NCBI RefSeq assembly: GCF_025821625.1 | Contig: NZ_JACKSH010000253.1 | Span: forward strand, 57,679-121,678 | Reading direction: 5' to 3' | DNA from: Mycolicibacterium pyrenivorans | Lineage (GTDB): Bacteria > Actinomycetota > Actinomycetes > Mycobacteriales > Mycobacteriaceae | DNA length: 64,000 bases | Shown: one piece after another, positions 34,663-43,183 of the stretch | Numbering within the stretch: the first letter of the stretch is position 1 | Layout: each line of letters opens with the position of its first letter | The notes under the pieces: model-generated | What the model saw: only the letters and a program-made list of their open reading frames with translations | What the model was told of the DNA's origin: nothing | Databases searched by the model: none | Made by a program: the position numbers and the translations under genes

Positions 34663-34875
34663 ATGGCTGTCGCAGGCCGAATAGTCTTCAATCGCACCAC
34701 GTGCTCCGGGATCGGTTTGTGCGAGATGCACGCGCCGGAGTTCTTCGAGGTCGCCGAAGACGGTGATGGCCGGATGACGGTGCTCACCGAGACGGTGGAC
34801 GCCGACAAGCGGGCCGAGGTAGAGGAGGCCGCTGAGAGTTGCCCCACCGCCTCGATTCGGATCGTCGATCTCTAG
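34663..34875 (+). CDS. 3Fe-4S-type ferredoxin, P450 partner
   Basis: A 70-residue ferredoxin. Cys14, Cys20 and Cys60 form CSGIGLC...CP. The position that would hold the extra Cys of a [4Fe-4S] cluster (residue 17) is Gly, as in the [3Fe-4S] ferredoxins that serve actinobacterial P450s. The rest is acidic, as expected for docking. ATG at 34663 follows a strong AAGGAGG; a start at 34621 is weaker. It likely carries electrons from the FprB-like reductase (38937-40538) to the P450s at 36018, 41920 and perhaps 2254 and 25941. Confidence 0.92.
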   Translation: MAVAGRIVFNRTTCSGIGLCEMHAPEFFEVAEDGDGRMTVLTETVDADKRAEVEEAAESCPTASIRIVDL

Positions 34876-34900
34876 GACTCCGCGTCGGCCGCCCACACTT

Positions 34901-34916
34901 ACCCCTCTTGGGAGAT
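34901..34916. promoter_or_regulatory. Palindromic 6-4-6 box (site 4), candidate LuxR operator
   Basis: ACCCCT-CTTG-GGAGAT, preceded by TT, lies between the ferredoxin stop and the start of the LuxR gene at 34931. If 34931 is the true start, the box is only 14 bp away, which would suit autorepression. Confidence 0.4.
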
Positions 34917-34930
34917 GCGGCGCGCGATCG

Positions 34931-35875
34931 ATGCCACCTAGCGTGAGCCTGGTGGCAGCACCGCACCGATCGGCGGAACCGTCGGAGTCAGGCCCCTCAT
35001 CCGAGGTGCCCACAGGCCACCGGGCTGCCGAAACCAAACTGGCTCTCGCCAGGCTACGAAACGTCTCGGTCAACAGCGAGCTCGCCGACCGTATCCCCGT
35101 CGAGCTCTGTGGCGCCGGCTTCGGCCGGGTGCTGTTCTCGCTGATTCGGGACAACATATGGCTGGTGCGTTCAGCACACACCACCGGCAATGAGGCAATG
35201 AGCAGCGCGTTGCTCGAAGCGGGACGCGCACACCCACGTCGGCTCGCCTGCCCACTGCCGGAGAGCGCGATGGTTCACACCAAGACACCCATCCTCGTCG
35301 AGCACCCGCAAGGCGACCCGCGGGTGAACACCGAGCTCGTCGGTGTCGTCAAACCCGACGTCTACATCGCGGCACCGGTGTATGTCTGGCAGGTGCCGGT
35401 GGCACTGCTGCACGCTGATGCCCCAACCGAATTCGGTGATGTCGGCCCCGAGGATCGCGACCTACTCGGCGTGTTCGCCGAGGGACTGGGCGCGATCATG
35501 GAACGCAACATCGTGATGGACAAGCTGCACGCGGTGCGCGGCACCGCCGTCGAGCACCTCCGTGCCGTCGACTCCCTCACCGGGCTGGGTGATGCCGAAC
35601 ATGGCGGCGCAACGGCGGGACCGCCAGAACCGCCCCGGGCCGCCCCGCCGGTGACCGAAGGAACCGCCAGCAGTGTCGCCGACCAGCTGACACGCCGGGA
35701 ACTTCAGGTGTTGAACCTGCTGGCTGCGGGCAGGACCAACGTCCAGATCGCCGGCCGATTGTTCATCTCCGAAGGAACGGTGAAATCGCACCTCCGGCGC
35801 ATCATGGACAAGCTCAGCGCCTCCAACCGCACCGATGCCGTGGCCCGGTACCGGCAGATGACCCGCTCCCCGTGA
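34931..35875 (+). CDS. GAF-like/LuxR-type transcriptional regulator (paralog B)
   Basis: A 314-residue regulator, shorter at the N-terminus than paralog A. The sensor region contains GFGRVLFSLIRDNIWLV, ARAxPRRLxxPLxES-like sequence and YIAAPVYVWQVPVALLHAD. A Pro/Ala-rich linker leads to the LuxR helix-turn-helix (LTRRELQVLNLLAAGRTN, SEGTVKSHLRRIMDKLSASNR). The start is uncertain; GTG codons at 34943 and 34952 are alternatives. It lies between a ferredoxin and a P450 gene, so it probably controls one or both. Confidence 0.87.
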   Translation: MPPSVSLVAAPHRSAEPSESGPSSEVPTGHRAAETKLALARLRNVSVNSELADRIPVELCGAGFGRVLFSLIRDNIWLVRSAHTTGNEAMSSALLEAGRAHPRRLACPLPESAMVHTKTPILVEHPQGDPRVNTELVGVVKPDVYIAAPVYVWQVPVALLHADAPTEFGDVGPEDRDLLGVFAEGLGAIMERNIVMDKLHAVRGTAVEHLRAVDSLTGLGDAEHGGATAGPPEPPRAAPPVTEGTASSVADQLTRRELQVLNLLAAGRTNVQIAGRLFISEGTVKSHLRRIMDKLSASNRTDAVARYRQMTRSP

Positions 35876-36017
35876 CGGCACCGCCGAGGGATACCACCTC
35901 TGGCAGGAAAAGTTGCCCCTATAAGTCGATGTGGTCGCGGTCACATGCTCCGTAGCGTCTAACCGACCATCGCTGGGGGACCGCTGCCCGGCAGAGGCGA
36001 GAGTTGAGGGATATTCG

Positions 36018-37289
36018 ATGAGCACTTCCACGGAGGGCATCGACACACGTCTGAATTCCCTGGAGTTCTGGCAACGGCCGCGCGCCTACCGACACGAGGC
36101 GTTCACCTGGTTGCGCAACAACACACCGATCAGTTGGAATGACGCGCCCGACTCACTGGATCCCAATCTGCAGAACGCCAAGGGCTTCTGGTCACTGGTC
36201 AAGCACAAGCACCTGCGTGAGGTCTCGCGCAACGTCGAGGTGTTCAGCTCGGCCGAGGGAGTCTTCATCGATGATTTCCCGCAACTGGAGACCATGCTGT
36301 CCTTCATCGTGACCGACCCGCCCCGGCACACCGAGTTGCGCAACATCGTCACCGTCGCCTTCACCCCCCGCAACATCCGCAAGATGACCGACAGGATCGC
36401 CGACATCGTCAGAGGCATCGTCGACGACGTCGCCTACCGCGGCGAGGGCGACCTGTGCGAGCTGATCACCAAAGAGGTTCCCGGCCAAGTGTTCTGCAGC
36501 ATGCTGGGGATCACCGACAAAGACCAGATCCAGTACACGATGGACGCCGCGGAGCAGTTCGCGTGCTGGAACGACCCGGAGTACGCCCACATCGGATCCC
36601 CGTTGATGGTGTTCGCCGATGCCTCGATGAAGCTGGCCACCCTCGCCAACGAGCTGGTGCCCGAGCGGATGAAGAATCCGGGGGACGATCTGCTCAGCTG
36701 GGTCGCCGAGGCACAGTACGAAGGCAAAAAGCTGAACCAGGACGAGGTGGGCGTCTTCTTCGCCCTGCTCGCCGCGGGCGCCAACGACACCACTCGCCAT
36801 GCGATGGCCAGCGCCCTGGACCTGTTCCAGCAGCATCCCGCTCAGCTCGCCTACCTGATGGAGGACTTCGACGGCCGGGTGGACGACGCGGTCAACGAGG
36901 TACTGCGGATGGAGCCGCCGCTGATGCATTTCCGCCGCACCGCCACTCGCGATTACCAGCTCGATGACGTCACCTTCAAGGCAGGCGACAAGGTCGTCCT
37001 GTGGTACATCGCCAGCAACCGCGATGAAGAGGTGTTCGAGAACTCCCAGACGATGGACATCAGCCGGGATGAGAAGCACAACCCGCACCAGGCCTTCGGC
37101 GCGGGCGGCCCGCACTACTGCCTCGGCCACATCCTGGGCCGTGAGGTTCTCAAGGCACAGATGCGCGAGATCTACCACCGCATGCCCAATCTCGAGGTCG
37201 GCGAGCCGGATTTGCTGCTATCCAACTTCATGAACGGCACCAAGCGACTGCCCGCCACCTGGACCCCGGAGAAGAAGCCGAGCGCTTAA
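36018..37289 (+). CDS. Cytochrome P450, CYP124/CYP125-like
   Basis: A 423-residue P450. The I-helix motif is AGANDTT (residues 253-259), with Asn-Asp in place of the His-Asp of the CYP108-like enzymes. ExxR is in NEVLRMEPPL, and the heme Cys is C368 in FGAGGPHYCLG. The C-terminal FMNGTKRLPATW resembles the FxNGIKxxPV ending of CYP124 and CYP125, which oxidise terminal methyls of isoprenoid and sterol side chains. ATG at 36018 follows GTTGAGGGATA. A strong terminator closes the gene. Substrate inferred only. Confidence 0.93.
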   Translation: MSTSTEGIDTRLNSLEFWQRPRAYRHEAFTWLRNNTPISWNDAPDSLDPNLQNAKGFWSLVKHKHLREVSRNVEVFSSAEGVFIDDFPQLETMLSFIVTDPPRHTELRNIVTVAFTPRNIRKMTDRIADIVRGIVDDVAYRGEGDLCELITKEVPGQVFCSMLGITDKDQIQYTMDAAEQFACWNDPEYAHIGSPLMVFADASMKLATLANELVPERMKNPGDDLLSWVAEAQYEGKKLNQDEVGVFFALLAAGANDTTRHAMASALDLFQQHPAQLAYLMEDFDGRVDDAVNEVLRMEPPLMHFRRTATRDYQLDDVTFKAGDKVVLWYIASNRDEEVFENSQTMDISRDEKHNPHQAFGAGGPHYCLGHILGREVLKAQMREIYHRMPNLEVGEPDLLLSNFMNGTKRLPATWTPEKKPSA

Positions 37290-37302
37290 CCGCTTTCGCC
37301 GG

Positions 37303-37344
37303 CAGACAGCAGCCCCGGGGATTCACCCCCGGGGCTGCTGTCTG
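37303..37344. terminator. Strong bidirectional hairpin terminator
   Basis: A perfect 18-bp inverted repeat with a 6-base loop. The left arm is at 37303-37320 (CAGACAGCAGCCCCGGGG) and the right arm at 37327-37344. It lies between the convergent P450 gene and the minus-strand membrane-protein gene. There is no long T-run, which is common in mycobacteria. Confidence 0.85.
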
Positions 37345-37347
37345 ATG

Positions 37348-38046
37348 TCAGGCCGCGCGGTTGAGTTCCCGCATCATGAACCAGGTGGTGATGCAGAGGT
37401 ACGAACCCCAGACCATGACCGGCATGTAGAAGGCCAGCAAGCCGTGGTACGCGAAGGGGCCGCTCTTGAAGAACGCCGGCCCGGCCGCGGTGAAGATGGC
37501 CAGCGCGCCGGCCAGCGTCAGCCAGGTGAACCACCGCGGGATCATCGGGTTGGGTCGGTCATCCATCAGTTCGACGATGCCGGTGGCAGCCATCTCGATA
37601 GCCAGATAGATCCAGCCCAGGAGGAAGGCGAACCAAGCCCAGTCGTACCAGGATTGGATGACGTCGGCGCCGAACTCCGGCCGATAGGCGGCCACGATCC
37701 AGGCACAGCAGTTGAGAAACACGATCAGCGAGATGAAGACCCCGCATACCGCCGTGGTGGCCGACCACAACGGGTGCCGGCCTTCGATTTTCGACAGCAT
37801 CATGCCGAACACGATGGATCCTGGCGTGAGGAGGCCGGCGCCGATGTAGAACAGCGTGCACCCGACGATCACACCGGTGCGATGGGTCTCGGTGAACCAC
37901 ACTTTGGTGGCTTCCAGACCCAGATCCGCCCGCGCGGGGGCGAAGAAGTGCGCGATGCCCAACCACCCGACGGCGGTCAACGCCACGAAAATCCAGTTGC
38001 ACCACAATCCGATCTTGAGCGAATTGGGTCTGCCGTCCGCTGACAT
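37348..38046 (-). CDS. Multi-pass membrane protein of unknown function
   Basis: A 232-residue protein with about six hydrophobic helices (for example near residues 11-30, 55-78, 94-118 and 129-151), no signal peptide and few charged residues within the helices. The stop is 3 bp from the terminator hairpin. It is the last gene of a minus-strand run with orphan cytochrome-oxidase subunits IV and III and an FprB-like reductase, which suggests a membrane redox or oxygen-related complex. No family is recognised with confidence. Confidence 0.75.
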   Translation of the reverse strand: MSADGRPNSLKIGLWCNWIFVALTAVGWLGIAHFFAPARADLGLEATKVWFTETHRTGVIVGCTLFYIGAGLLTPGSIVFGMMLSKIEGRHPLWSATTAVCGVFISLIVFLNCCAWIVAAYRPEFGADVIQSWYDWAWFAFLLGWIYLAIEMAATGIVELMDDRPNPMIPRWFTWLTLAGALAIFTAAGPAFFKSGPFAYHGLLAFYMPVMVWGSYLCITTWFMMRELNRAA

Positions 38047-38079
38047 CAGGTCACCTTTCCTTATGTGAAGTTCCGTACT

Positions 38080-38343
38080 TCACGAGCCGAACCAGAAGCC
38101 GAGAACGATCGCGACGACCACGACGATCCAGCCTTGAAAAAAGATCCGCGAGGCCGCCGGCGCGTACCGCAATTCCATGAAGTCCAACATCACGTATCTG
38201 ACCTTCAGGCCCGCGATGAGGAACGTCCCCCCCACGGCGACGGCAGGACTGAACAAGTCCTTCGACAGTCCCCAGGTGGTGACCACCGTCAGTGCGATCA
38301 GCGTCAGCCACACCTTCGTCGCCCGCTCGTGCCAGATCGACAT
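38080..38343 (-). CDS. Cytochrome c oxidase subunit IV-like (NorF-type) membrane protein
   Basis: An 87-residue protein with three hydrophobic helices (WLTLIALTVVTTWGL, VGGTFLIAGLKVRYVML, GWIVVVVAIVLGFWF) in the pattern of prokaryotic COX4/NorF proteins. The KVRYVMLDFMELR loop is typical. ATG at 38343 overlaps the stop of the subunit III gene by one base; a longer frame to 38409 is not needed. No catalytic subunit I or II is encoded in this window. It probably acts with the subunit III-like protein. Confidence 0.8.
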   Translation of the reverse strand: MSIWHERATKVWLTLIALTVVTTWGLSKDLFSPAVAVGGTFLIAGLKVRYVMLDFMELRYAPAASRIFFQGWIVVVVAIVLGFWFGS

Positions 38344-38933
38344 CACTGCGCCTTCATCAGGTACAGCAGTGGGAACAGCACGATCCACAGCAGGTCGACC
38401 AGGTGCCAAAACGAGGCAACGCTCTCAGGCACAACAAGATTCGCCGAGTTGACGGCGCCGCGGCGGGCACGGGCCCATACGAATGTCAACAGCCCGGTGC
38501 CGAGCAGGACGTGGATCAAGTGGATTCCGGTCAAGGTGAAGTACCACATGAAGAAGGCGTTGGTGGCCGGTGTGATCCCGTCGTTGATCGTGCCCGCGTA
38601 CTCGATCACCTTGGATGCCATGAACAGCACACCGGTCAGCACCCCGGCCAGCAGGAGACCCGGAACCTGGTGAACAGCGTTGCGCTTGATGGCCTGAATT
38701 GCCAGCGCCACAGTCCATGAACTGGTGAGGAGGATGAGTGTGTCGATGCCACCGAGATTCATGTCGAGCGCCTGCCGGCCCGCTTCGAAGATCTCCGGAT
38801 TGCGGCTCCGTTCCGCCATGAAGCTCGCGAACAGGATCGCGAAAACGACGGCGTCGGCGCCGATCAGGGCCCAGATGCCTTCTGCACCGGGCATCCGGCG
38901 GAGACCGTCCGTGGTGGGGGCCAGTGTGCTCAC
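38343..38933 (-). CDS. Cytochrome c oxidase subunit III-like (NorE-type) membrane protein
   Basis: A 196-residue, five-helix member of the heme-copper oxidase subunit III family. It has the start GIWALIGADAVVFAILFASFM, the FMWYFTLTGIHLIHVLLG stretch, and the FWHLVDLLWIVLFPLLYL ending, all family hallmarks. The shortened form matches NorE rather than full CoxC. GTG start, 3 bp after the FprB-like stop. Lacking subunit I nearby, it may assist P450 or NO/oxygen handling; that is a guess from context. Confidence 0.85.
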   Translation of the reverse strand: MSTLAPTTDGLRRMPGAEGIWALIGADAVVFAILFASFMAERSRNPEIFEAGRQALDMNLGGIDTLILLTSSWTVALAIQAIKRNAVHQVPGLLLAGVLTGVLFMASKVIEYAGTINDGITPATNAFFMWYFTLTGIHLIHVLLGTGLLTFVWARARRGAVNSANLVVPESVASFWHLVDLLWIVLFPLLYLMKAQ

Positions 38934-38936
38934 GTC

Positions 38937-40538
38937 CTAGTCCCGGGCTACGGCGAGCATGTCGGCGACATCGACGAACTTGACCCGCGGCCGAGACGAT
39001 TCCGCGCCCCGCTCTCGTTCGGCTTCGTCGATGGCCGCCCAGTCCTTCCGGCCCACCGGTGTGACGGCCCGGGCGGCGAGGCTCTCGTCGATCTCGTTGC
39101 GGTCGCCAACCTCCGACGCCAGAAGTCCCGCGTCGAAGTCCTCCCAGAGTCGGGCGGCGGTCTCCTCGGCACAGGTGCGGTTGGTTCCGATGACTCCCCG
39201 TGGACCCCGTTTGATCCAGCCGGTGACGTACACCCCGGTAACCGCCCGCCCGGTCTCGTCGACCACCCGTCCCCGGTCGTTGGGAACGGTTCCGGCCGCC
39301 ACGTCGAAGGGCACGTCGGTGATCGCCGCCCCGCGATAGCCGGTCGAGCGCAGGACAAGTCGGGTCTCGATGACTTCGGTTCCGCCATCGGGCAGCGTCA
39401 CCCGCACGCCGTGCAGGCCGGTGTCGCCCAGAATCTCCTCCGGAGATGCGCAGAAGCGGAACACTATGCGCTTGTTGCCCGGCGTTGGTTCGCGTTGCGC
39501 GTAATCACGGGCGACCTCGAGTTTGATGATGGTCTCGATATCGTCGTCGGGATCGGGCTCCAAGTCGTCCGCGTCGATCATCACGTCGACATTCGGCAGC
39601 AGACCGAGGGCCAGGAACTCGCCGACCGAGAACGCCGCATGCCGCGGCCCACGCCGGGCCAGGATCACAACCTCCCGAATAGCACTGTCGCGCAGGGCTT
39701 CCAAGGCATGATCCGCGATGTCGGTGGCGGCAAGGGTTTCCAGCGGCGACAGCAGGACTCGAACGATGTCGAGTGACACGTTGCCGTTGCCGATGATGAC
39801 GGCACGCTCCCCTGACAGGTCGAAACTGCGGTTGACGTTATCGGGGTGGCCGTTGTACCAGCCGACGAAGTCAGCTGCCGCATGGTGGCCGGGCAGCGTC
39901 TCCCCGGAGACGCCCAGCTGTCTGCTCTCGGATGCACCCACTGCGTAGATGACCGCGTGGTGGTGTGCCATCAGTTCGTCATGGCTGATGTCGGTGCCAA
40001 CGCGCACGTTGAAATAGCAGTGCAGTCGGCTGTTGTCGAGCGTCTCGTCGAAGAGCCGGGTGATGGCCTTGGTGTGTTGGTGATCCGGAGCGACCCCGTA
40101 GCGAACCAATCCGTAAGGCGTGGGCAGCCGCTCGAACAGGTCGACCTCAACACCCTTTATCCGGATCAGTTCATCAGCGGCGTAGCAGCCGGCCGGGCCG
40201 GCGCCGACAATTGCCACCTGCAGCGAACCCGTCTTGACGGCGGAATGCGGGCTGGCATGCGCGGCGTCGTCCGGCATCAGCGGATGATGTTCGAAGTAGC
40301 GGGCATTGATCTCCCGGAACCGATCGAGTTCCGGCGGGAGTTCATCTTCCGGGTAGACCGCCCCGACCGGGCACTCCTCCTGGCAAGCGCCACAGTCAAT
40401 GCAGACGTCCGGTTCGATATACAGCATCTCGGTGTCGGTGAACGACCCCATGCCTCCGATCGGGCGAATGCACTCGACGGGGCATACCGGCACGCAACTG
40501 GCATCCTTGCAACAGTTCTGCGTGATGACATACGTCAT
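38937..40538 (-). CDS. fprB: Ferredoxin-NADP+ reductase with N-terminal ferredoxin domain (FprB-like)
   Basis: A 533-residue fusion. The N-terminal 80 residues carry a bacterial-type ferredoxin with two Cys clusters (CCKDASCVPVCPVEC and CIDCGACQEECPVGA). An adrenodoxin-reductase-like module follows, with FAD motif VAIVGAGPAGCYAA, a NADP site (IIGNGNVSLDIVRVLL), and TGWIKRGPRGVIGTN. This is the layout of mycobacterial FprB. ATG at 40538 with GAGGGG upstream fits the MTYVIT start of 7Fe ferredoxins; the longer frame adds seven residues. It likely reduces the 3Fe-4S ferredoxin at 34663 for the P450s. Confidence 0.92.
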   Translation of the reverse strand: MTYVITQNCCKDASCVPVCPVECIRPIGGMGSFTDTEMLYIEPDVCIDCGACQEECPVGAVYPEDELPPELDRFREINARYFEHHPLMPDDAAHASPHSAVKTGSLQVAIVGAGPAGCYAADELIRIKGVEVDLFERLPTPYGLVRYGVAPDHQHTKAITRLFDETLDNSRLHCYFNVRVGTDISHDELMAHHHAVIYAVGASESRQLGVSGETLPGHHAAADFVGWYNGHPDNVNRSFDLSGERAVIIGNGNVSLDIVRVLLSPLETLAATDIADHALEALRDSAIREVVILARRGPRHAAFSVGEFLALGLLPNVDVMIDADDLEPDPDDDIETIIKLEVARDYAQREPTPGNKRIVFRFCASPEEILGDTGLHGVRVTLPDGGTEVIETRLVLRSTGYRGAAITDVPFDVAAGTVPNDRGRVVDETGRAVTGVYVTGWIKRGPRGVIGTNRTCAEETAARLWEDFDAGLLASEVGDRNEIDESLAARAVTPVGRKDWAAIDEAERERGAESSRPRVKFVDVADMLAVARD

Positions 40539-40602
40539 GGCGGCCCCTCGCGAAATCACTCGATGAGTGAGCAGGCTAACCGAACACGCCCTGCGGTCGC
40601 CT

Positions 40603-40618
40603 CTCTCATAAGGGGGGT
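40603..40618. promoter_or_regulatory. Palindromic 6-4-6 box (site 5), candidate LuxR operator
   Basis: Read on the minus strand it is ACCCCC-CTTA-TGAGAG, 65 bp before the FprB-like start at 40538 and just downstream of the frameshifted LuxR gene. It is most like site 4. Confidence 0.4.
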
Positions 40619-40636
40619 CTCAGGGCTCAGTCGAGG

Positions 40637-41769
40637 TTAAGACGCACCGTCTGACTGGTACAGCATCGACACCGCCTCGACCCGATTTCCCGCACCGAGT
40701 TTGCGGAGGATGTGTTTGACATGCTGCTTGACAGTCCCCTCCGAGATCACCAGTTGCTCAGCGATTCTCGAGTTGCTCAAGCCTTTGGCCATGAGTTCGA
40801 TGATCTGGATCTCACGCGCGGTCAAGAGGTAGCGCACCGACCGGAGAGCCTGTTTTGTCACCCGGGCGGCACGGGGAAAACCAGCCTCAGCGACGAGGCT
40901 CGCCCGGTCGAAGGAGAATTCGTGAAGGGACGCGCCGCCGTCCTGGCAGTCGTTGGCGATGGAACGCAACTGCGAGCCGACCATGTGGAGTTGTTCGGCG
41001 GCTCGGGCCCGGCTCAGCGCCAATTGCAGACCCTTCGCGTACGCGGCGAGCGCTTCGCAATCCGCCCCGCTCGGGTCGCGGCCCTGCATGTAGCAGTCTC
41101 CGTGTAACAGCCCTACCACCTGGTTTCCCGACATGATCGGTGCCGCGGCATAGGACTCGGATCGGGATTCGTCGGCGATCGGGCGGTGCACCCCCGAATT
41201 GCGCTGCACGTCGATGACGATCATCGCTTCCCTGCGGCGCACGATCTCCGTCTCGTGCAGGCCGGGTATCAGCGGTTGCGGCATTTCCTGGCCGATTCGG
41301 TTGATCTCGTCGGCCCATTTCGGATCATCGATGACGAAGACGGCCTCCGAGGTCCACACCCCATCGATCACCCGGGAGAAGATCGAACGATCGAATCCCA
41401 GCAGGCGGGTCAGCTGGGGACCCAGCTTGATCAGCTCCGCCAGCGTCGACGGTGCAGCCTCGAGCTGTCCCAGCGCTTCCCCGAGGCGCCGGGGCGCCGG
41501 GGCGCGCCGGCAGAGCGCATAAGGGTGTCGTCGGCAATCGTCAGCCGGCGCAGCAACTCCAGCACCGCTCCGGCCTGCGGTTTGTCATCCAAGGCGTCGG
41601 CCAGTGCCGCCCATGCCCCATCGACAATGGCGCGCGCGTCGAACAGCCGCGGCCGCCAGTCCGGATCTGAAACGTCGGCGATCGAGCGCAGACCATCCAG
41701 GACCGCGCGCAGGCGATCCCCATCCGCAACCGCCGCCTCGCCCGTAGCCACGGCATCCTTGTGACGCAC
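40637..41769 (-). pseudogene. GAF-like/LuxR-type regulator (paralog C), apparent frameshift
   Basis: Two minus-strand frames together spell one regulator. 41769 down to about 41500 encodes the N-terminal region (GTG start, then LFDARAIVDGAWAALADAL and LTIADDTLMR). A second frame from about 41490 to 40637 continues LGEALGQLEAAPSTLAELI, GFDRSIFSRVIDGVW, a GAF-like region with YAAAPIMSGNQVVGLLHGD, and the LuxR helix-turn-helix (SEGTVKQHVKHILRKLGAGNR). The switch lies in the GC repeat near 41485-41510, as if one base were missing. It may be a true mutation, a sequencing error or a slippage site. The C-terminal part alone has no evident start with a ribosome site. Confidence 0.75.
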
Positions 41770-41815
41770 GGCACAAGGGTACTACCGCCCCTCGGGCGAT
41801 TCGCCGCTCAGAGAT

Positions 41816-41831
41816 ACCCCCAACGGGTCAA
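41816..41831. promoter_or_regulatory. Palindromic 6-4-6 box (site 6), candidate LuxR operator
   Basis: ACCCCC-AACG-GGTCAA, preceded by AT, lies 89 bp before the P450 ATG at 41920 in a 150-bp intergenic gap shared with the divergent LuxR gene. The left half matches well, the right half partly. Confidence 0.4.
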
Positions 41832-41919
41832 TGAAACATTCCGTAGGCGGTATACACCTGGGAGTTTTCGTGCCGTTGGATATAGACAGCCGGTTGCCGC
41901 ATCTCGACAGGAGCACCAC

Positions 41920-43173
41920 ATGACTGCCACACGGATCATGGACCCGGCCGGCCGGGTGCTCGCCGAGCCCAGGGCCTACTCCGATGAAGCGCGCCTGCAG
42001 GAGGCGCTCGCCCATCTGCGGGCCCACGCTCCGGTGTCCTGGGTGGACGTGCCGCCCTATGCACCGTTCTGGGCGATCACCAAGCACGCCGACGTCATGG
42101 ACATCGAGCGGGACAACGAGTTGTTCACCAATGACCCCCGCCCCTTTCTCGAGGTCGCCGAGTTCGACGACAAGCAACGCGCCGAACGGGAAGCCGGCGT
42201 CGGTCTGCGCACCCTGATTCACACCGATGACCCGCACCACCGCGACCTGCGCAAGATCGGCGCGGACTGGTTCAAGCCGTCGGCGCTTCGAGCGCTGAAG
42301 ACTCGCTGCGACGAGTTGGCCAAGATCTGGGTCGACAAGATGGCCGAGAAGGGTCCCGAACTCGACTTCGCCCAGGACATCGCGGTCAACTACCCGCTGT
42401 ACGTGATCCTGACGCTGCTGGGCATGCCCGAATCCGACTTCGCATTCATGCTAAAACTCACCCAGGAACTGTTCGGTCAGAACGACGAAGAGATGCAGCG
42501 CGACACGAACCCGGACGCGTTCATGGCCGTGATCATGGACATGTTCGCCTACTTCACCGCGCTGACCGCCTCGCGCCGGGAGACGCCGACCGACGATCTG
42601 GCCTCGGCGATCGCCAACGCGACGATCAACGGCGAGCCGATGTCGGACATGGACACGCTGTCCTACTACGCGATCGTCGCCAGTGCCGGACATGACACCA
42701 CCAGCGCGGGGATTGCCGGCGGCCTGCTGGCACTGATCCAGAACCCGGACCAACTGGCCCGGCTGCAGGCCGACCCCTCGCTGATGGGCACCGCGGTCGA
42801 GGAGATGATCCGCTGGGTCGTGCCGGTCAAGGAGTTCATGCGCACCGCCCAGGCCGACACCGAAGTCCGCGGAGTGTCGATCAAGAAGGGCGAAGCGGTA
42901 CTGCTGAGCTACGTCTCGGCCAACCGCGACGAGGAGGTCTTCCACGACTCGATGCGCTTCGACGTCGGTCGCGACCCGAACAAGCACTTGTCGTTCGGCT
43001 ACGGCGTGCACTTCTGCCTGGGAGCGTCATTGGCCCGCATGGAGATGAACAGCTTCTTCGCCGAGCTGATCCCGCGGATCGAATCCGTCGAGTTGGCCGG
43101 TGAGCCCGAGTTGATTTCGACACTCTTCGTCGGGGGGCTCAAACGGCTGCCCATCCGCATCACGCTGAAGTGA
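41920..43173 (+). CDS. Cytochrome P450, CYP108-related
   Basis: A 417-residue P450 with AGHDTTS at residues 256-262, ExxR in EEMIRWVVPV, and the heme Cys C366 in FGYGVHFCLG. The FVGGLKRLPIRITLK ending and FMRTAQADTEVRG strand are shared with P450terp and with the two CYP108-like enzymes here, though it is more distant from them than they are from each other. ATG at 41920 follows CAGGAG; a longer frame back to 41761 runs over the operator. An acyl-CoA dehydrogenase gene follows after 10 bp. Confidence 0.93.
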   Translation: MTATRIMDPAGRVLAEPRAYSDEARLQEALAHLRAHAPVSWVDVPPYAPFWAITKHADVMDIERDNELFTNDPRPFLEVAEFDDKQRAEREAGVGLRTLIHTDDPHHRDLRKIGADWFKPSALRALKTRCDELAKIWVDKMAEKGPELDFAQDIAVNYPLYVILTLLGMPESDFAFMLKLTQELFGQNDEEMQRDTNPDAFMAVIMDMFAYFTALTASRRETPTDDLASAIANATINGEPMSDMDTLSYYAIVASAGHDTTSAGIAGGLLALIQNPDQLARLQADPSLMGTAVEEMIRWVVPVKEFMRTAQADTEVRGVSIKKGEAVLLSYVSANRDEEVFHDSMRFDVGRDPNKHLSFGYGVHFCLGASLARMEMNSFFAELIPRIESVELAGEPELISTLFVGGLKRLPIRITLK

Positions 43174-43183
43174 CGCGCCCCCG

